In this document: positions 15,647 through 22,878 of the stretch, piece by piece
Numbering within the stretch: position 1 is the stretch's first letter
How the letters are laid out: every line of letters starts with the position of its first letter
Assembly: GCA_044425575.1 (NCBI GenBank)
Contig: JAWXVE010000034.1
Location: forward strand, 1-22,878
Origin: JAWXVE01 sp044425575
GTDB lineage: Bacteria > Bacillota > Clostridia > Lachnospirales > Lachnospiraceae
Length of the DNA: 22,878 bases
Reading direction: 5' to 3'
The notes under the pieces: generated by a model
The model's database searches: none
The model's input: the letters and a program-made list of their open reading frames with translations, nothing else
Told to the model about the DNA's origin: nothing
Translations under genes and position numbers: made by a program

Positions 15647-16942
15647 ATGATTGGATTAATGAAGTTTTTGCAAGGATTTGTAAAGATTAAGATTACAGGG
15701 TATTCCCCAGAACGATTTATGAATCTATGCTCGAATCACCATATGTTATTGTGGGGAATCGAACATCATGGTACTAGTTATGTGATGTATATGTCCATTC
15801 CTTCTTTTTTTCGAATTAAACCATTTTTGAAGAAAACAAATACAAAGGTAGTCTTGTTAGAAAAACATGGACTACCTTTTTTCGTTCCAACTATGATAAA
15901 ACGCAAAGTATTTATAGGCGGATTAGTGGGAATTCTATTGACCATGGTCGTCCTTACACAATTTATATGGGGATTTGAATTGACAGGAAATACTACCATT
16001 ACAGATGAATATTTATTAGACTACTTAAAAGAAAAGGGAATATGGTATGGAACCCCTAAATCAGAATTAGAGTTGCAAGGGATAGAAGATATTATATTAA
16101 GTGAATTTCCCATGCTTTCATGGACCAGTGTTACATTGGAGGGAACCACTTTACAAGTATCAGTAAAGGAAAATGAATATTATGAAAGTGACCTTGCCAT
16201 ACAACAAAGCGAAACAGATAAAATAACATCAGAGATTTGCACGAATTTAGTAGCCAGTCAGGAAGGGGTAGTTGTCTCCATTGTAACACGAGCGGGTGTG
16301 CCTCAAGTAACAGTAGGAGAGAATGTAGTAGCAGGAGATATTTTAGTAGAGGGAAATATTCCTATTTATAATGATGACGGCAGTATTGTTGGTTATCAAT
16401 ATACGAATTCTGATGCAACGATTCAACTACAAACTACGTATGATTTTAAGGAAGAAGTTCAAATGACTTACGAAGGTATCATGTATACAGAGCAATCCTA
16501 TTCTAATTATTTTATTGAAATAGGAGGGAAAATGTTCCATGTAATTGCACATAGTAATCCTTATTTGCAATTTGATTCTTACACCCAAAAGTATCAAGTA
16601 CAGATATTAGACCATTTTTATTTGCCGATTTATTATGGAAGCACCCAAGTGAGAGAATACCAAATAACCCAACTAATTCGTAGTGAATTAGAGGGAACTG
16701 CCTATTTAGAAGAGAAATTAAAGGAATACATAGAAAGTTTCCAAGAAAAAGGGGTTCAAATTATTGAAAATAATGTTAAAATAGAAATATTAGATGATTG
16801 TATGATTGCAGAAGGTGAAGTAGTTGTGTTAGAATCTTGTGTAGAGCCTATAGGGGTGGATATTGAAGAACTAGAATCAATTTTGCAAATAGAAGAAGAA
16901 ATAATGCAAGAGCAAACAGATGAAGAAGAATTCGAAAACTGA
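15647..16942 (+). CDS. yqfD: Sporulation protein YqfD
   Basis: This 431-residue membrane protein has a cytoplasmic N-terminal domain of ~85 residues, one membrane helix at 87-107, and a large extracytoplasmic part. That part opens with F-E-L-T-G-N-x-x-I-T-D-E-Y-L-L-D-Y-L, which resembles a POTRA-like module (my inference), and ends in a Glu-rich tail (E-E-I-M-Q-E-Q). YqfD is conserved in spore formers, but its molecular function is unclear. The start is ATG 15647 with a full AGGAGG (15632-15637) 9 nt upstream. It lies between yqfC and the PgpH-like gene, as in the conserved order. The phoH gene that usually follows yqfD is missing. Confidence 0.9.
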   Translation: MIGLMKFLQGFVKIKITGYSPERFMNLCSNHHMLLWGIEHHGTSYVMYMSIPSFFRIKPFLKKTNTKVVLLEKHGLPFFVPTMIKRKVFIGGLVGILLTMVVLTQFIWGFELTGNTTITDEYLLDYLKEKGIWYGTPKSELELQGIEDIILSEFPMLSWTSVTLEGTTLQVSVKENEYYESDLAIQQSETDKITSEICTNLVASQEGVVVSIVTRAGVPQVTVGENVVAGDILVEGNIPIYNDDGSIVGYQYTNSDATIQLQTTYDFKEEVQMTYEGIMYTEQSYSNYFIEIGGKMFHVIAHSNPYLQFDSYTQKYQVQILDHFYLPIYYGSTQVREYQITQLIRSELEGTAYLEEKLKEYIESFQEKGVQIIENNVKIEILDDCMIAEGEVVVLESCVEPIGVDIEELESILQIEEEIMQEQTDEEEFEN

Positions 16943-16952
16943 TTGGAGTTTT

Positions 16953-18182
16953 ATGAATATGAAGGATACGAACAAGCAAGTTAAGTTTACTGTGCTATAT
17001 TGGGTGAAATTTATTTTCATGTACCTAAGCACAGTGGTGATTAGTTATGGAGCAGGGATTATATGGAAGTTAGATACTAATCAATTAATTAGTATCATGG
17101 TTATGGCATGTATCGGTAATGCATTTATTATTTTCACCTATTTCCAAGAAAAAGTACAAGGAATGCTACTTTATGATAATGATTTGTATGAGATGCGATT
17201 CCTTACCGTTTATTTTTCTTGTTATTTAGTAGCCATGGCATTTCCAGTATTACCTGTAACCTCATGGTTCTTTCCAGTGATTGCAGTTACCTTAATGTTA
17301 TTTTCAAATCGCTATATTGGGTTTGTTGGAAGTACTTTATTATTAATTCAAACTGTATTACTAGTGGGAGAATCATCACAGATATTTGCCCTTTTCTTTG
17401 TGTGTAATATGGTTGTATTATTCGCATTTCGTTTTCTAAATGATCAATTCGGCATCATTCGTCCAATTGTTATTTCTGTTGTAGTTCAGATTACTATGAT
17501 GACCGCTATGATTGTCATGTTCTCTAGCGAACCTATGTCTTTTAGCCTCTTTGCAATTCCTATTATTAACTTATTTCTGACTACGGTATTATTGCTTGTT
17601 ATCTTAAAACAATTCAGTACTCTTGTCGTGCATAAATTTCACGAACGTTATATGACCATCAATGACCAAACATTTGAGTTAATGGTACAGTTAAAGGAAA
17701 AATCACTGAAAACATATTTAGTGGCTATTCATACGGCATACTTAGTAGAACGCATTGCTCAGAAGTTAGAATTTAATATTCCTTTAACAAAGGCAGGAAG
17801 CTACTACGGTGAAATTGAAGTCCTATTTCAGGATGACGTGGAACAGAGTCCTTTCGAGGTACAATTAACGAAGTATGAGTTTCCACCTGAAGTAATAGAG
17901 CTTATATTAGAATTACAGAACAAAGATAAGTTTCATTCCAAAGAAGCAACGATTATTACTATGTGCAATGAACTTGTTTGTCTAATTGGAAAGGCTCATG
18001 ATGAGAAGAAGGAACAAGGACAGGATGAGATTACATTAGATTATGCAACTTTGATTGAAGATTATATTCAGAATAATTATGATACAGGGAGATATGATCA
18101 TTGTGATTTAAGCATTTATGAATACAAAGAAATCAAAAAGATATTAATTAGTGAGGGATTGTATTATGACTTTTTATATTGA
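16953..18182 (+). CDS. Degenerate PgpH/YqfF-like 7TM-HD protein (HD active site lost)
   Basis: This 409-residue protein lies where the c-di-AMP phosphodiesterase PgpH (YqfF) normally sits, between yqfD and ybeY. About seven or eight membrane helices fill residues ~10-235, followed by a cytoplasmic domain alignable with the PgpH HD domain. The key residues are replaced: T-Y-H-H is T-Y-L-V (L256, V257), Y-Y-H-D-I is Y-Y-G-E-I (G286, E287), and the late H-H pair is L321-Q322. About 35-40 residues between the second and third motifs are missing, as is the N-terminal external domain (PgpH is ~700-800 residues). The C-terminal C-D-L-S-I block matches C-D-L-T-L of PgpH. Start: ATG 16953 follows GGAG (16945-16948) by 4 nt; ATG 16959 (10 nt) is equally possible. 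ATG 16920 has no site. It is probably non-catalytic. ybeY overlaps its end by 17 bases. Confidence 0.78.
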   Translation: MNMKDTNKQVKFTVLYWVKFIFMYLSTVVISYGAGIIWKLDTNQLISIMVMACIGNAFIIFTYFQEKVQGMLLYDNDLYEMRFLTVYFSCYLVAMAFPVLPVTSWFFPVIAVTLMLFSNRYIGFVGSTLLLIQTVLLVGESSQIFALFFVCNMVVLFAFRFLNDQFGIIRPIVISVVVQITMMTAMIVMFSSEPMSFSLFAIPIINLFLTTVLLLVILKQFSTLVVHKFHERYMTINDQTFELMVQLKEKSLKTYLVAIHTAYLVERIAQKLEFNIPLTKAGSYYGEIEVLFQDDVEQSPFEVQLTKYEFPPEVIELILELQNKDKFHSKEATIITMCNELVCLIGKAHDEKKEQGQDEITLDYATLIEDYIQNNYDTGRYDHCDLSIYEYKEIKKILISEGLYYDFLY

Positions 18183-18681
18183 TTATGAAGTAGATATAGA
18201 GCCAACTTTTTCCATAAATGAAACAGTAGAACATATGATTACATATATTTTAGAACATGAGCAATGTCCGTATGAAACATCTTGTAATCTATTGATTACG
18301 GATAAGGAAGGAATTCGAGTGTATAATAAAGAGTATCGTAAGATTGATGCACCAACAGATGTTTTGTCCTTCCCCAATGTGGATTATGATGCACCTTCTG
18401 ATTTTACAAGGCTAGAAGATACAACTGCTCAATTTGACTACTTTGATCTAGATACAGGGGAATTGATGTTAGGCGATATGGTGTTAGCTTATGATGTTAT
18501 TGTAGAGCAAGCGAAGGAATATGAACATTCAGTTTATCGGGAATTTTCTTTTATGCTTTTGCACAGTATGCTTCATTTATTAGGATATGACCATATGGAA
18601 GAAGACGAACGAGTGATTATGGAAGCAAAACAAAAAGAAATATTAACTAAGATGAAAATTGAACGAGATTTCATAGGATAA
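18166..18681 (+). CDS. ybeY: Endoribonuclease YbeY (rRNA maturation)
   Basis: YbeY is a single-strand-specific metal-dependent RNase involved in 16S rRNA 3'-end processing and ribosome quality control. The 171-residue protein has the T-D-V-L-S-F-P motif (64-70), L-G-D (102-104), and the zinc site H-S-M-L-H-L-L-G-Y-D-H with H133, H137 and H143. The start is ATG 18166, with GAGGGA (18153-18158) 7 nt upstream inside the end of the PgpH-like gene; the GTG at 18151 overlaps that site. The 17-base overlap indicates coupled translation. The conserved yqf neighbourhood supports the assignment. Confidence 0.96.
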   Translation: MTFYIDYEVDIEPTFSINETVEHMITYILEHEQCPYETSCNLLITDKEGIRVYNKEYRKIDAPTDVLSFPNVDYDAPSDFTRLEDTTAQFDYFDLDTGELMLGDMVLAYDVIVEQAKEYEHSVYREFSFMLLHSMLHLLGYDHMEEDERVIMEAKQKEILTKMKIERDFIG

Positions 18682-18701
18682 ATGATAGGATTGGTTGACA
18701 A

Positions 18702-20360
18702 ATGGGGAAAACAAGTAAAAACAAAGCAAATCAATTTATTGTACAAGGAAGTATTCTTGCAGCAGTGGGAATTATTGTACGAGTTATTGGATTAGTCAAG
18801 AGAATTCCATTAACGAATATTATAGGAGACCGAGGCAATGGGTTTTATTCAGCGGCATATGAAATCTATGCCATTGTATTGCTAATCTCTTCCTATAGTT
18901 TACCTTTGGCAGTGTCCAAGCTTGTATCAGCACGTGTTGCAGTAGGGCAGTATGGTAATGCCAATAAAATTCTAAAAGGAGCACTTGTGTTTGCTCTTAT
19001 TTCAGGGGGAATATCTTCGGTACTTGTTTTTATATTTGCCGATGTCTTAGCAGGACCTGTTATGTTAGAGCCGCTGAGTGCCATTGCCTTAAAAGTATTG
19101 GCACCGACCTTACTAGTTGTAGCACTCATGGGCGTATTAAGAGGTTATTTTCAAGGAATGGGCACTATGATTCCAACGGCAATTTCCCAAGTGTTAGAGC
19201 AAGTGTTTGTGGTAATTGCTAGCGTGCTTGGTGCAATGGTCTTGTATGATTATGGAACCCTAGTAGGAGACTTATTAGATAATGAATACTATGCAGCTGC
19301 ATATGGAGCTGCTGGTGGTTCTCTAGGGCCATTGGTAGGAGCTGTTGCTGGATTACTCTTTTTAGTGGGGATTTATATACTTTACCGAAACCAGATTCAG
19401 AAAAGAATTCGTAATGATCGATCTACTAAGAAGGAGACTTATTTAGAAATTGTTCCTATTTTACTGACCATTATTATTCCAGTTATTATGAGCACAGCCA
19501 TTTACAATATAAGTAATATTCTAGATCAGAGAATCTACAATCAAGTAATGATTGCCAATGGATTAGAAGATATTAAAACGGTTCATTGGGGTATTTACAC
19601 AGGCAAATATAATGTGCTAACTAATATCCCAATCGCCTTTGCCAGTGCATTATGTGCTTCTACGGTGCCAGCCATAGCGGCAAGTATTTCACAAGGGAAT
19701 AAGAAAGCATTAATTAGTCAGATTCGTAAAGTAACCAAGCTTACCTTAATTATTGCCATTCCTTGCGCCGTAGCCTTTACGGTGATTGGTCCAGATATTT
19801 TACAATTATTATTTAGCGATTCTAGTGAATTAGCACAGAGCCTTTTGCAAGTGGGGTCTATTACCATTGTATTTTATTCTATTTCTACCTTGTCTAACGG
19901 TATTTTACAAGGAATTGATAAGATTCACATTCCAGTACGTAATGCCTTGATTGCTTTAGCAATTCACCTTGCTGCCTTGTATGTTATGCTTACAACATTT
20001 AATCTAGGTATTCATGCAGTGGTATATGCTAAGATTATCTTTTCATTAGCCATGTGCATTTTAAATGCATTGGCACTGAAGAAACACCTTCATGCACCGA
20101 TTCCTCTGCGTAAAAATATACTGCTGTCCTTGATAGCATCTCTTGGAATGGGTCTGGTTCTTCTTATACTAACTAATGTATTTTCCGTTATGTTACCATC
20201 AAGTAAGATATTTGAAGTAGTGGGAATGGCTATTATGTGCGTGGTGGGAGCCTGTGTTTATTTTGTTATCTTAATATTAATCAAGGGCATATCAAAGCGA
20301 GAATTACAATCTATACCAGGAGGCAGATTCCTAACACCAATTATAAAACGTATGAGATGA
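18702..20360 (+). CDS. MurJ/SpoVB-family lipid-linked oligosaccharide flippase
   Basis: This 552-residue polytopic protein (about 14 helices) belongs to the MVF branch of the MOP exporter superfamily, which flips lipid-linked peptidoglycan or polysaccharide precursors. Features include the N-terminal F-I-V-Q-G-S-I-L-A, then R-I-P-L-T-N-I-I-G-D-R-G-N-G-F-Y-S-A-A-Y near helix 1-2, P-L-A-V-S-K-L-V-S-A-R, G-Y-F-Q-G-M-G-T-M-I-P-T-A-I-S-Q and S-N-G-I-L-Q-G-I-D-K. Several related Bacillus proteins (SpoVB, YtgP/MurJ, YkvU) share this pattern; length and N-terminus seem closest to YtgP, but I cannot decide, so no symbol is given. ATG 18702 is the start, with only a weak AGGA (18687-18690) 11 nt upstream. 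It follows ybeY by 20 nt. Confidence 0.88.
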   Translation: MGKTSKNKANQFIVQGSILAAVGIIVRVIGLVKRIPLTNIIGDRGNGFYSAAYEIYAIVLLISSYSLPLAVSKLVSARVAVGQYGNANKILKGALVFALISGGISSVLVFIFADVLAGPVMLEPLSAIALKVLAPTLLVVALMGVLRGYFQGMGTMIPTAISQVLEQVFVVIASVLGAMVLYDYGTLVGDLLDNEYYAAAYGAAGGSLGPLVGAVAGLLFLVGIYILYRNQIQKRIRNDRSTKKETYLEIVPILLTIIIPVIMSTAIYNISNILDQRIYNQVMIANGLEDIKTVHWGIYTGKYNVLTNIPIAFASALCASTVPAIAASISQGNKKALISQIRKVTKLTLIIAIPCAVAFTVIGPDILQLLFSDSSELAQSLLQVGSITIVFYSISTLSNGILQGIDKIHIPVRNALIALAIHLAALYVMLTTFNLGIHAVVYAKIIFSLAMCILNALALKKHLHAPIPLRKNILLSLIASLGMGLVLLILTNVFSVMLPSSKIFEVVGMAIMCVVGACVYFVILILIKGISKRELQSIPGGRFLTPIIKRMR

Positions 20361-20501
20361 TTAATGTGAAAATAAAATTTTTCATACGTCAAGTTGTACC
20401 TTACGGCCCAAAGTTGCCAGACTTTGAGAAAGGCATGATTATTGGTATGAAAACAAAAAATAAGCAGATACTAATACAAACGAATTAGAATGGAGATTGC
20501 C
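20361..20501 (+). other. Intergenic segment with small hairpin and a doubtful 43-codon frame
   Basis: This 141-nt gap lies between the flippase and the BofC-like gene. It contains a 6-bp hairpin, CAAAGT-TGCCAG-ACTTTG (20409-20426), with no T-run, so it is not a terminator. A weak promoter-like pair is TTGAGA (20424-20429) and TATGAA (20446-20451) with a 16-bp spacer. An open frame of 43 codons starts at ATG 20357, which overlaps the flippase stop as ATGA, and ends at 20488. It has no ribosome binding site and the peptide (M-I-N-V-K-I-K-F-F...) is unfamiliar. I do not call it a gene. Confidence 0.3.
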
Positions 20502-21197
20502 ATGAATCATTTGTATCGAGTAAGCTTATACGTTGCCATAGGATTAGTTGGATTTATTGCTGGAATCTTGTCGAGTCAAGCCTATTCCACAATTATCTAC
20601 AACCAAGTGCAAAAGGAATTACAATTATACTTACCAGAAGAAACAACGGTGCAAGCAGCTGAGAATACTATGGACAAAGTAGAGGAGGAATCTACACAAG
20701 AGACTCAAGAAGGAGTTACCCAAGAAGTATCTACCATGCAAGAAGCGAAAATCACAGCAGATACAATTTATGTGGTAGAAGAATATGATGGTGCAGCAGG
20801 AACCATGGAAGAAATTATTGAATCGATGCCAGCCAAATACATGGGTCTTACCCGCACATTATTAGAGGAAGAACTAGTGGTGTATACAGATGCTCCTAGT
20901 TTAACCGACCAGCAAAAAGGATTTGTAAGTACTAATTTAGTTTCTTTTTCAGAGGCGAAAGTAGTAGTACGTAAGAATTATTATTTAGAAGAAGCCATTG
21001 TTGCCCCAAGTTATTATTTCTTACGCAGTGAAGAGGGGCGAATATTAGTGTATGCCTATGATTTACAGACATTATATCTAACAACAGATATTATGATAGA
21101 ATCCTTACCAGATGATTTACAAGAGGAGATTCTACAGATTAAGCGTCTAGATTCAGAAGAGGATGTTTATCAGTTCCTAGAGGCGTACTCTAGCTAA
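20502..21197 (+). CDS. Membrane-anchored protein with BofC-like C-terminal domain
   Basis: This 231-residue protein has an N-terminal membrane anchor (about 7-27), an acidic Gln/Glu/Thr-rich linker (~45-85), and a folded external part. In residues 88-165, Y-V-V-E-E-Y-D, M-P-A-K-Y-M-G-L-T and V-V-V-R-K-N-Y resemble clostridial proteins with a BofC-type fold. The end (168-231: L-V-Y-A-Y-D, T-T-D-I-M-I-E-S-L-P-D-D-L-Q-E-E-I, D-S-E-E-D-V-Y-Q-F-L-E) resembles the BofC C-terminal domain. In Bacillus, BofC restrains the SpoIVB protease in the intermembrane space during sporulation; here the role is inferred from similarity recognised by eye. The start is ATG 20502 with GGAG (20492-20495) 6 nt upstream; ATG 20490 overlaps that site. 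Confidence 0.62.
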   Translation: MNHLYRVSLYVAIGLVGFIAGILSSQAYSTIIYNQVQKELQLYLPEETTVQAAENTMDKVEEESTQETQEGVTQEVSTMQEAKITADTIYVVEEYDGAAGTMEEIIESMPAKYMGLTRTLLEEELVVYTDAPSLTDQQKGFVSTNLVSFSEAKVVVRKNYYLEEAIVAPSYYFLRSEEGRILVYAYDLQTLYLTTDIMIESLPDDLQEEILQIKRLDSEEDVYQFLEAYSS

Positions 21198-21240
21198 ATT
21201 ATCATCAATAGATTAGAAATACAGGAAGAATGAGAGAAGA

Positions 21241-22455
21241 ATGAAGAAGATAGCCATAATCGGTGGAGGTGCCTCGGGTATCATGGCAGCTATTGCTGCC
21301 GCTCGAGGTGGGTGTGAAGTTACCCTCTATGAACAAAATGAACGTATTGGAAAGAAATTATTAGCCACAGGAAATGGTAGGTGTAATTATTCTAACAAAA
21401 ACCATTCAATACAATTCTATTATTGCCACAATGGGGAAACGGTAGAAGCGGATTCTAAACGAAAAGATTTTTTAGAAGCTATTTTCGCACAACATGGAAA
21501 CGAAGATACAGAAGTGTTTTTTCAGGAAATTGGAATGTGCAGTATGGAACAGAATGGTTACAAGTATCCTGTAACCCAACAGGCTAGTACCGTATTAGAT
21601 GTGTTGCGATTGGAATTGGAACGATTGCCCGTACGAATAAAATGTGGAATAACCATTCAATCCATTGAACAATTGCAGCGTAAATATCAAGGCGTGATTG
21701 TGGCTTGTGGAAGCAATGCAACTACTTCTATTAATGGAAAGACAAATGGTTATGAATTAGCAGAAGCATTAGGGCATACCATTGTAACGCCTATACCATC
21801 TCTTGTACAATTGCGAGGGCACACCGCTTATGGGAAAGCAGTTGCAGGTGTTCGAACGAAAGCCATACTTACACTATGGATTAATGGAGCCTCCGTAAGG
21901 ACTGAGGAAGGTGAATTACAATTAACAGAGTATGGAGTATCGGGCATTGCGGTTTTTCAATTAAGTAAGGAAGCTGCAATTGCCCTACATAAGAAACAAG
22001 CAGTTCATATTGTAGTGAATTTCTTGCCATATATAAATGAGGACAGCCTAGATGATTTTGTGGAGAAGCGAATGGCAACCCATAAGAGTTGTTCAATGGA
22101 AGTGTTTCTCCTAGGTATGTTACACAAGAAGTTAATCGTTCCATTACTAAAGGAAATAAGTGTGCCAATTCATAGAATGAGTAATTCTTATACCAAGCCA
22201 GAACTAGTAAGAGTTCTGCAAGCATTGCAAGAGGTGTCTATCCCAATTCAAGGAACGAATCCTATGGAAAAAGCGCAAGTAAGCTCTGGTGGTGTGGTAA
22301 TTACCGAACTTGATTCTCATTTGGAATCTAAGTATTCAAAAGGTGTTTATTTCGTTGGGGAAATGGTAGATGTAGATGGAATGTGTGGTGGATATAATTT
22401 GCAATGGGCATGGTCAAGTGGATATGTGGCAGGTACCCATGCTAGTAAGCATTAG
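21241..22455 (+). CDS. NAD(P)/FAD-dependent oxidoreductase, HI0933/YhiN (BaiN-like) family
   Basis: This 404-residue flavoprotein has the N-terminal FAD-binding I-I-G-G-G-A-S-G-I-M-A-A (G8, G9, G10, G13), then L-Y-E-Q-N-E-R-I-G-K-K-L-L and T-G-N-G-R-C-N-Y-S-N, the signature of the HI0933 family. The C-terminal S-S-G-G-V-V-I-T-E-L and G-E-M-V-D-V-D-G-M-C-G-G-Y-N-L-Q-W-A-W-S-S-G complete the FAD site. The family includes BaiN, linked to bile-acid dehydroxylation, but most members are of unknown substrate and I would not infer bile-acid activity. Start ATG 21241: the purine-rich AGGAAG at 21223-21228 lies 12 nt away, which is long, but the motif begins immediately so a later start is excluded. 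It lies 43 nt after the BofC-like gene. Confidence 0.92.
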   Translation: MKKIAIIGGGASGIMAAIAAARGGCEVTLYEQNERIGKKLLATGNGRCNYSNKNHSIQFYYCHNGETVEADSKRKDFLEAIFAQHGNEDTEVFFQEIGMCSMEQNGYKYPVTQQASTVLDVLRLELERLPVRIKCGITIQSIEQLQRKYQGVIVACGSNATTSINGKTNGYELAEALGHTIVTPIPSLVQLRGHTAYGKAVAGVRTKAILTLWINGASVRTEEGELQLTEYGVSGIAVFQLSKEAAIALHKKQAVHIVVNFLPYINEDSLDDFVEKRMATHKSCSMEVFLLGMLHKKLIVPLLKEISVPIHRMSNSYTKPELVRVLQALQEVSIPIQGTNPMEKAQVSSGGVVITELDSHLESKYSKGVYFVGEMVDVDGMCGGYNLQWAWSSGYVAGTHASKH

Positions 22456-22490
22456 AACCATCAGAAAGAGAAAGGTGTAAGAAGAATACC

Positions 22491-22878
22491 ATGATTCAAA
22501 TAAGTCAGATTAAATTACCGTTACCCGTAAAGCCACAGGCATTGGAGAAGAAAATATGCCACATTCTTAGAATAGATTCAAGTCAGTTATTAGAGGTGCA
22601 AGTATTAAAAAAGTCCATTGATAGTAGAAAAAAACCTAACTTATTTCAAATTATTACGGTGGCAGTAGAAGTTTCAGCGGAAGAACATATCCTTCAGAAA
22701 ATAAAAGATAACAATGTAGGCCTCTATGAGAAAAAGGAATATAGATTTCCTAGTAGTGGAGATACAAAACTGACCAGTAGGCCTGTTGTCATTGGAAGTG
22801 GTCCGGCTGGACTATTTTGTGCCTATGAATTAGCACTTCATGGATATGAGCCAATTTTATTAGAACGAGGTATCAGGT
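22491..22878 (+). CDS. FAD-dependent dehydrogenase (COG2509-like), 5' part only
   Basis: The open frame begins at ATG 22491 and continues past the window end (129 complete codons visible). A ~95-residue N-terminal domain with alternating charged and hydrophobic segments (L-L-E-V-Q-V-L-K-K-S-I-D-S-R-K-K-P) precedes the FAD-binding V-V-I-G-S-G-P-A-G-L-F-C-A-Y-E-L-A and then L-L-E-R-G. A domain of about this size before the GxGxxG motif is typical of the uncharacterised FAD-dependent dehydrogenases of COG2509, as I recall. It follows the HI0933-type gene by 35 nt and is probably co-transcribed with it. A weak AAGGTG (22472-22477) lies 13 nt upstream of the start. Confidence 0.83.
   Translation, partial: MIQISQIKLPLPVKPQALEKKICHILRIDSSQLLEVQVLKKSIDSRKKPNLFQIITVAVEVSAEEHILQKIKDNNVGLYEKKEYRFPSSGDTKLTSRPVVIGSGPAGLFCAYELALHGYEPILLERGIR

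Noticed and set aside
16920..16955. ATG 16920 as start of the PgpH-like gene
   Set aside because: It lies inside yqfD with no ribosome binding site; GGAG at 16945-16948 serves ATG 16953 or 16959.
17219..17407. Second + strand frame inside the PgpH-like gene
   Set aside because: Out of frame with an intact gene and without a ribosome binding site.
21881..22225. Antisense 114-codon frame inside the HI0933-type oxidoreductase gene
   Set aside because: The + strand frame has family motifs before and after this stretch; the antisense product resembles nothing.

Overview
The window reads as a chromosome segment of a low-GC, anaerobic, spore-forming Firmicute of the Clostridia, most like the Lachnospiraceae. 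The grounds are AT-rich codon use, strong AGGAGG-type ribosome binding sites with some GTG and TTG starts, pyruvate:ferredoxin oxidoreductase, formate-tetrahydrofolate ligase, an NfnAB-type flavoprotein pair, and sporulation genes (yqfC, yqfD, a BofC-like protein). Every gene I accept is on the + strand and the region is densely packed. I see no rRNA, tRNA, CRISPR array, insertion sequence or phage gene, and no gene-free stretch longer than about 160 bases.

Layout. (1) 1-564 is the 3' end of pyruvate:ferredoxin oxidoreductase, closed by an intrinsic terminator at 606-650; its first ~15 bases do not fit the family and look like a contig-edge artefact. (2) 722-3846 holds a three-part membrane protein (family 2 glycosyltransferase, GtrA-like membrane domain, external phosphodiester glycosidase domain), an overlapping four-helix membrane protein of unknown role, and a YjjG-type HAD nucleotidase. 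(3) A good sigma-A promoter (3906-3934) with a perfect palindrome in its spacer leads into ftsK/spoIIIE, followed by fhs and folD (one-carbon folate metabolism), a zinc-ribbon/TPR/chitobiase-C-terminal-domain membrane protein, and the nfnA-nfnB pair. (4) 13000-15287 holds a small two-helix membrane protein, rlmH and a pyrimidine-nucleoside phosphorylase gene. (5) 15361-18681 is the conserved yqfC-yqfD-(phoH)-pgpH-ybeY neighbourhood, but phoH is absent and the pgpH position is filled by a shortened homologue that has lost its HD-domain metal ligands. (6) 18702-22878 holds a MurJ/SpoVB-type flippase, a BofC-like membrane-anchored protein, and two consecutive FAD-dependent oxidoreductases; the second runs off the end.

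How it fits together. PFOR, Fhs, FolD and NfnAB connect ferredoxin, NAD(P)H and one-carbon folate chemistry. FtsK/SpoIIIE, YqfC, YqfD, the flippase and the BofC-like protein point to cell division, envelope synthesis and sporulation. I found no clear new defence or mobile system. The most unusual items are the GT2-GtrA-phosphodiester glycosidase fusion and the apparently catalytically dead c-di-AMP phosphodiesterase homologue kept in its ancestral position.
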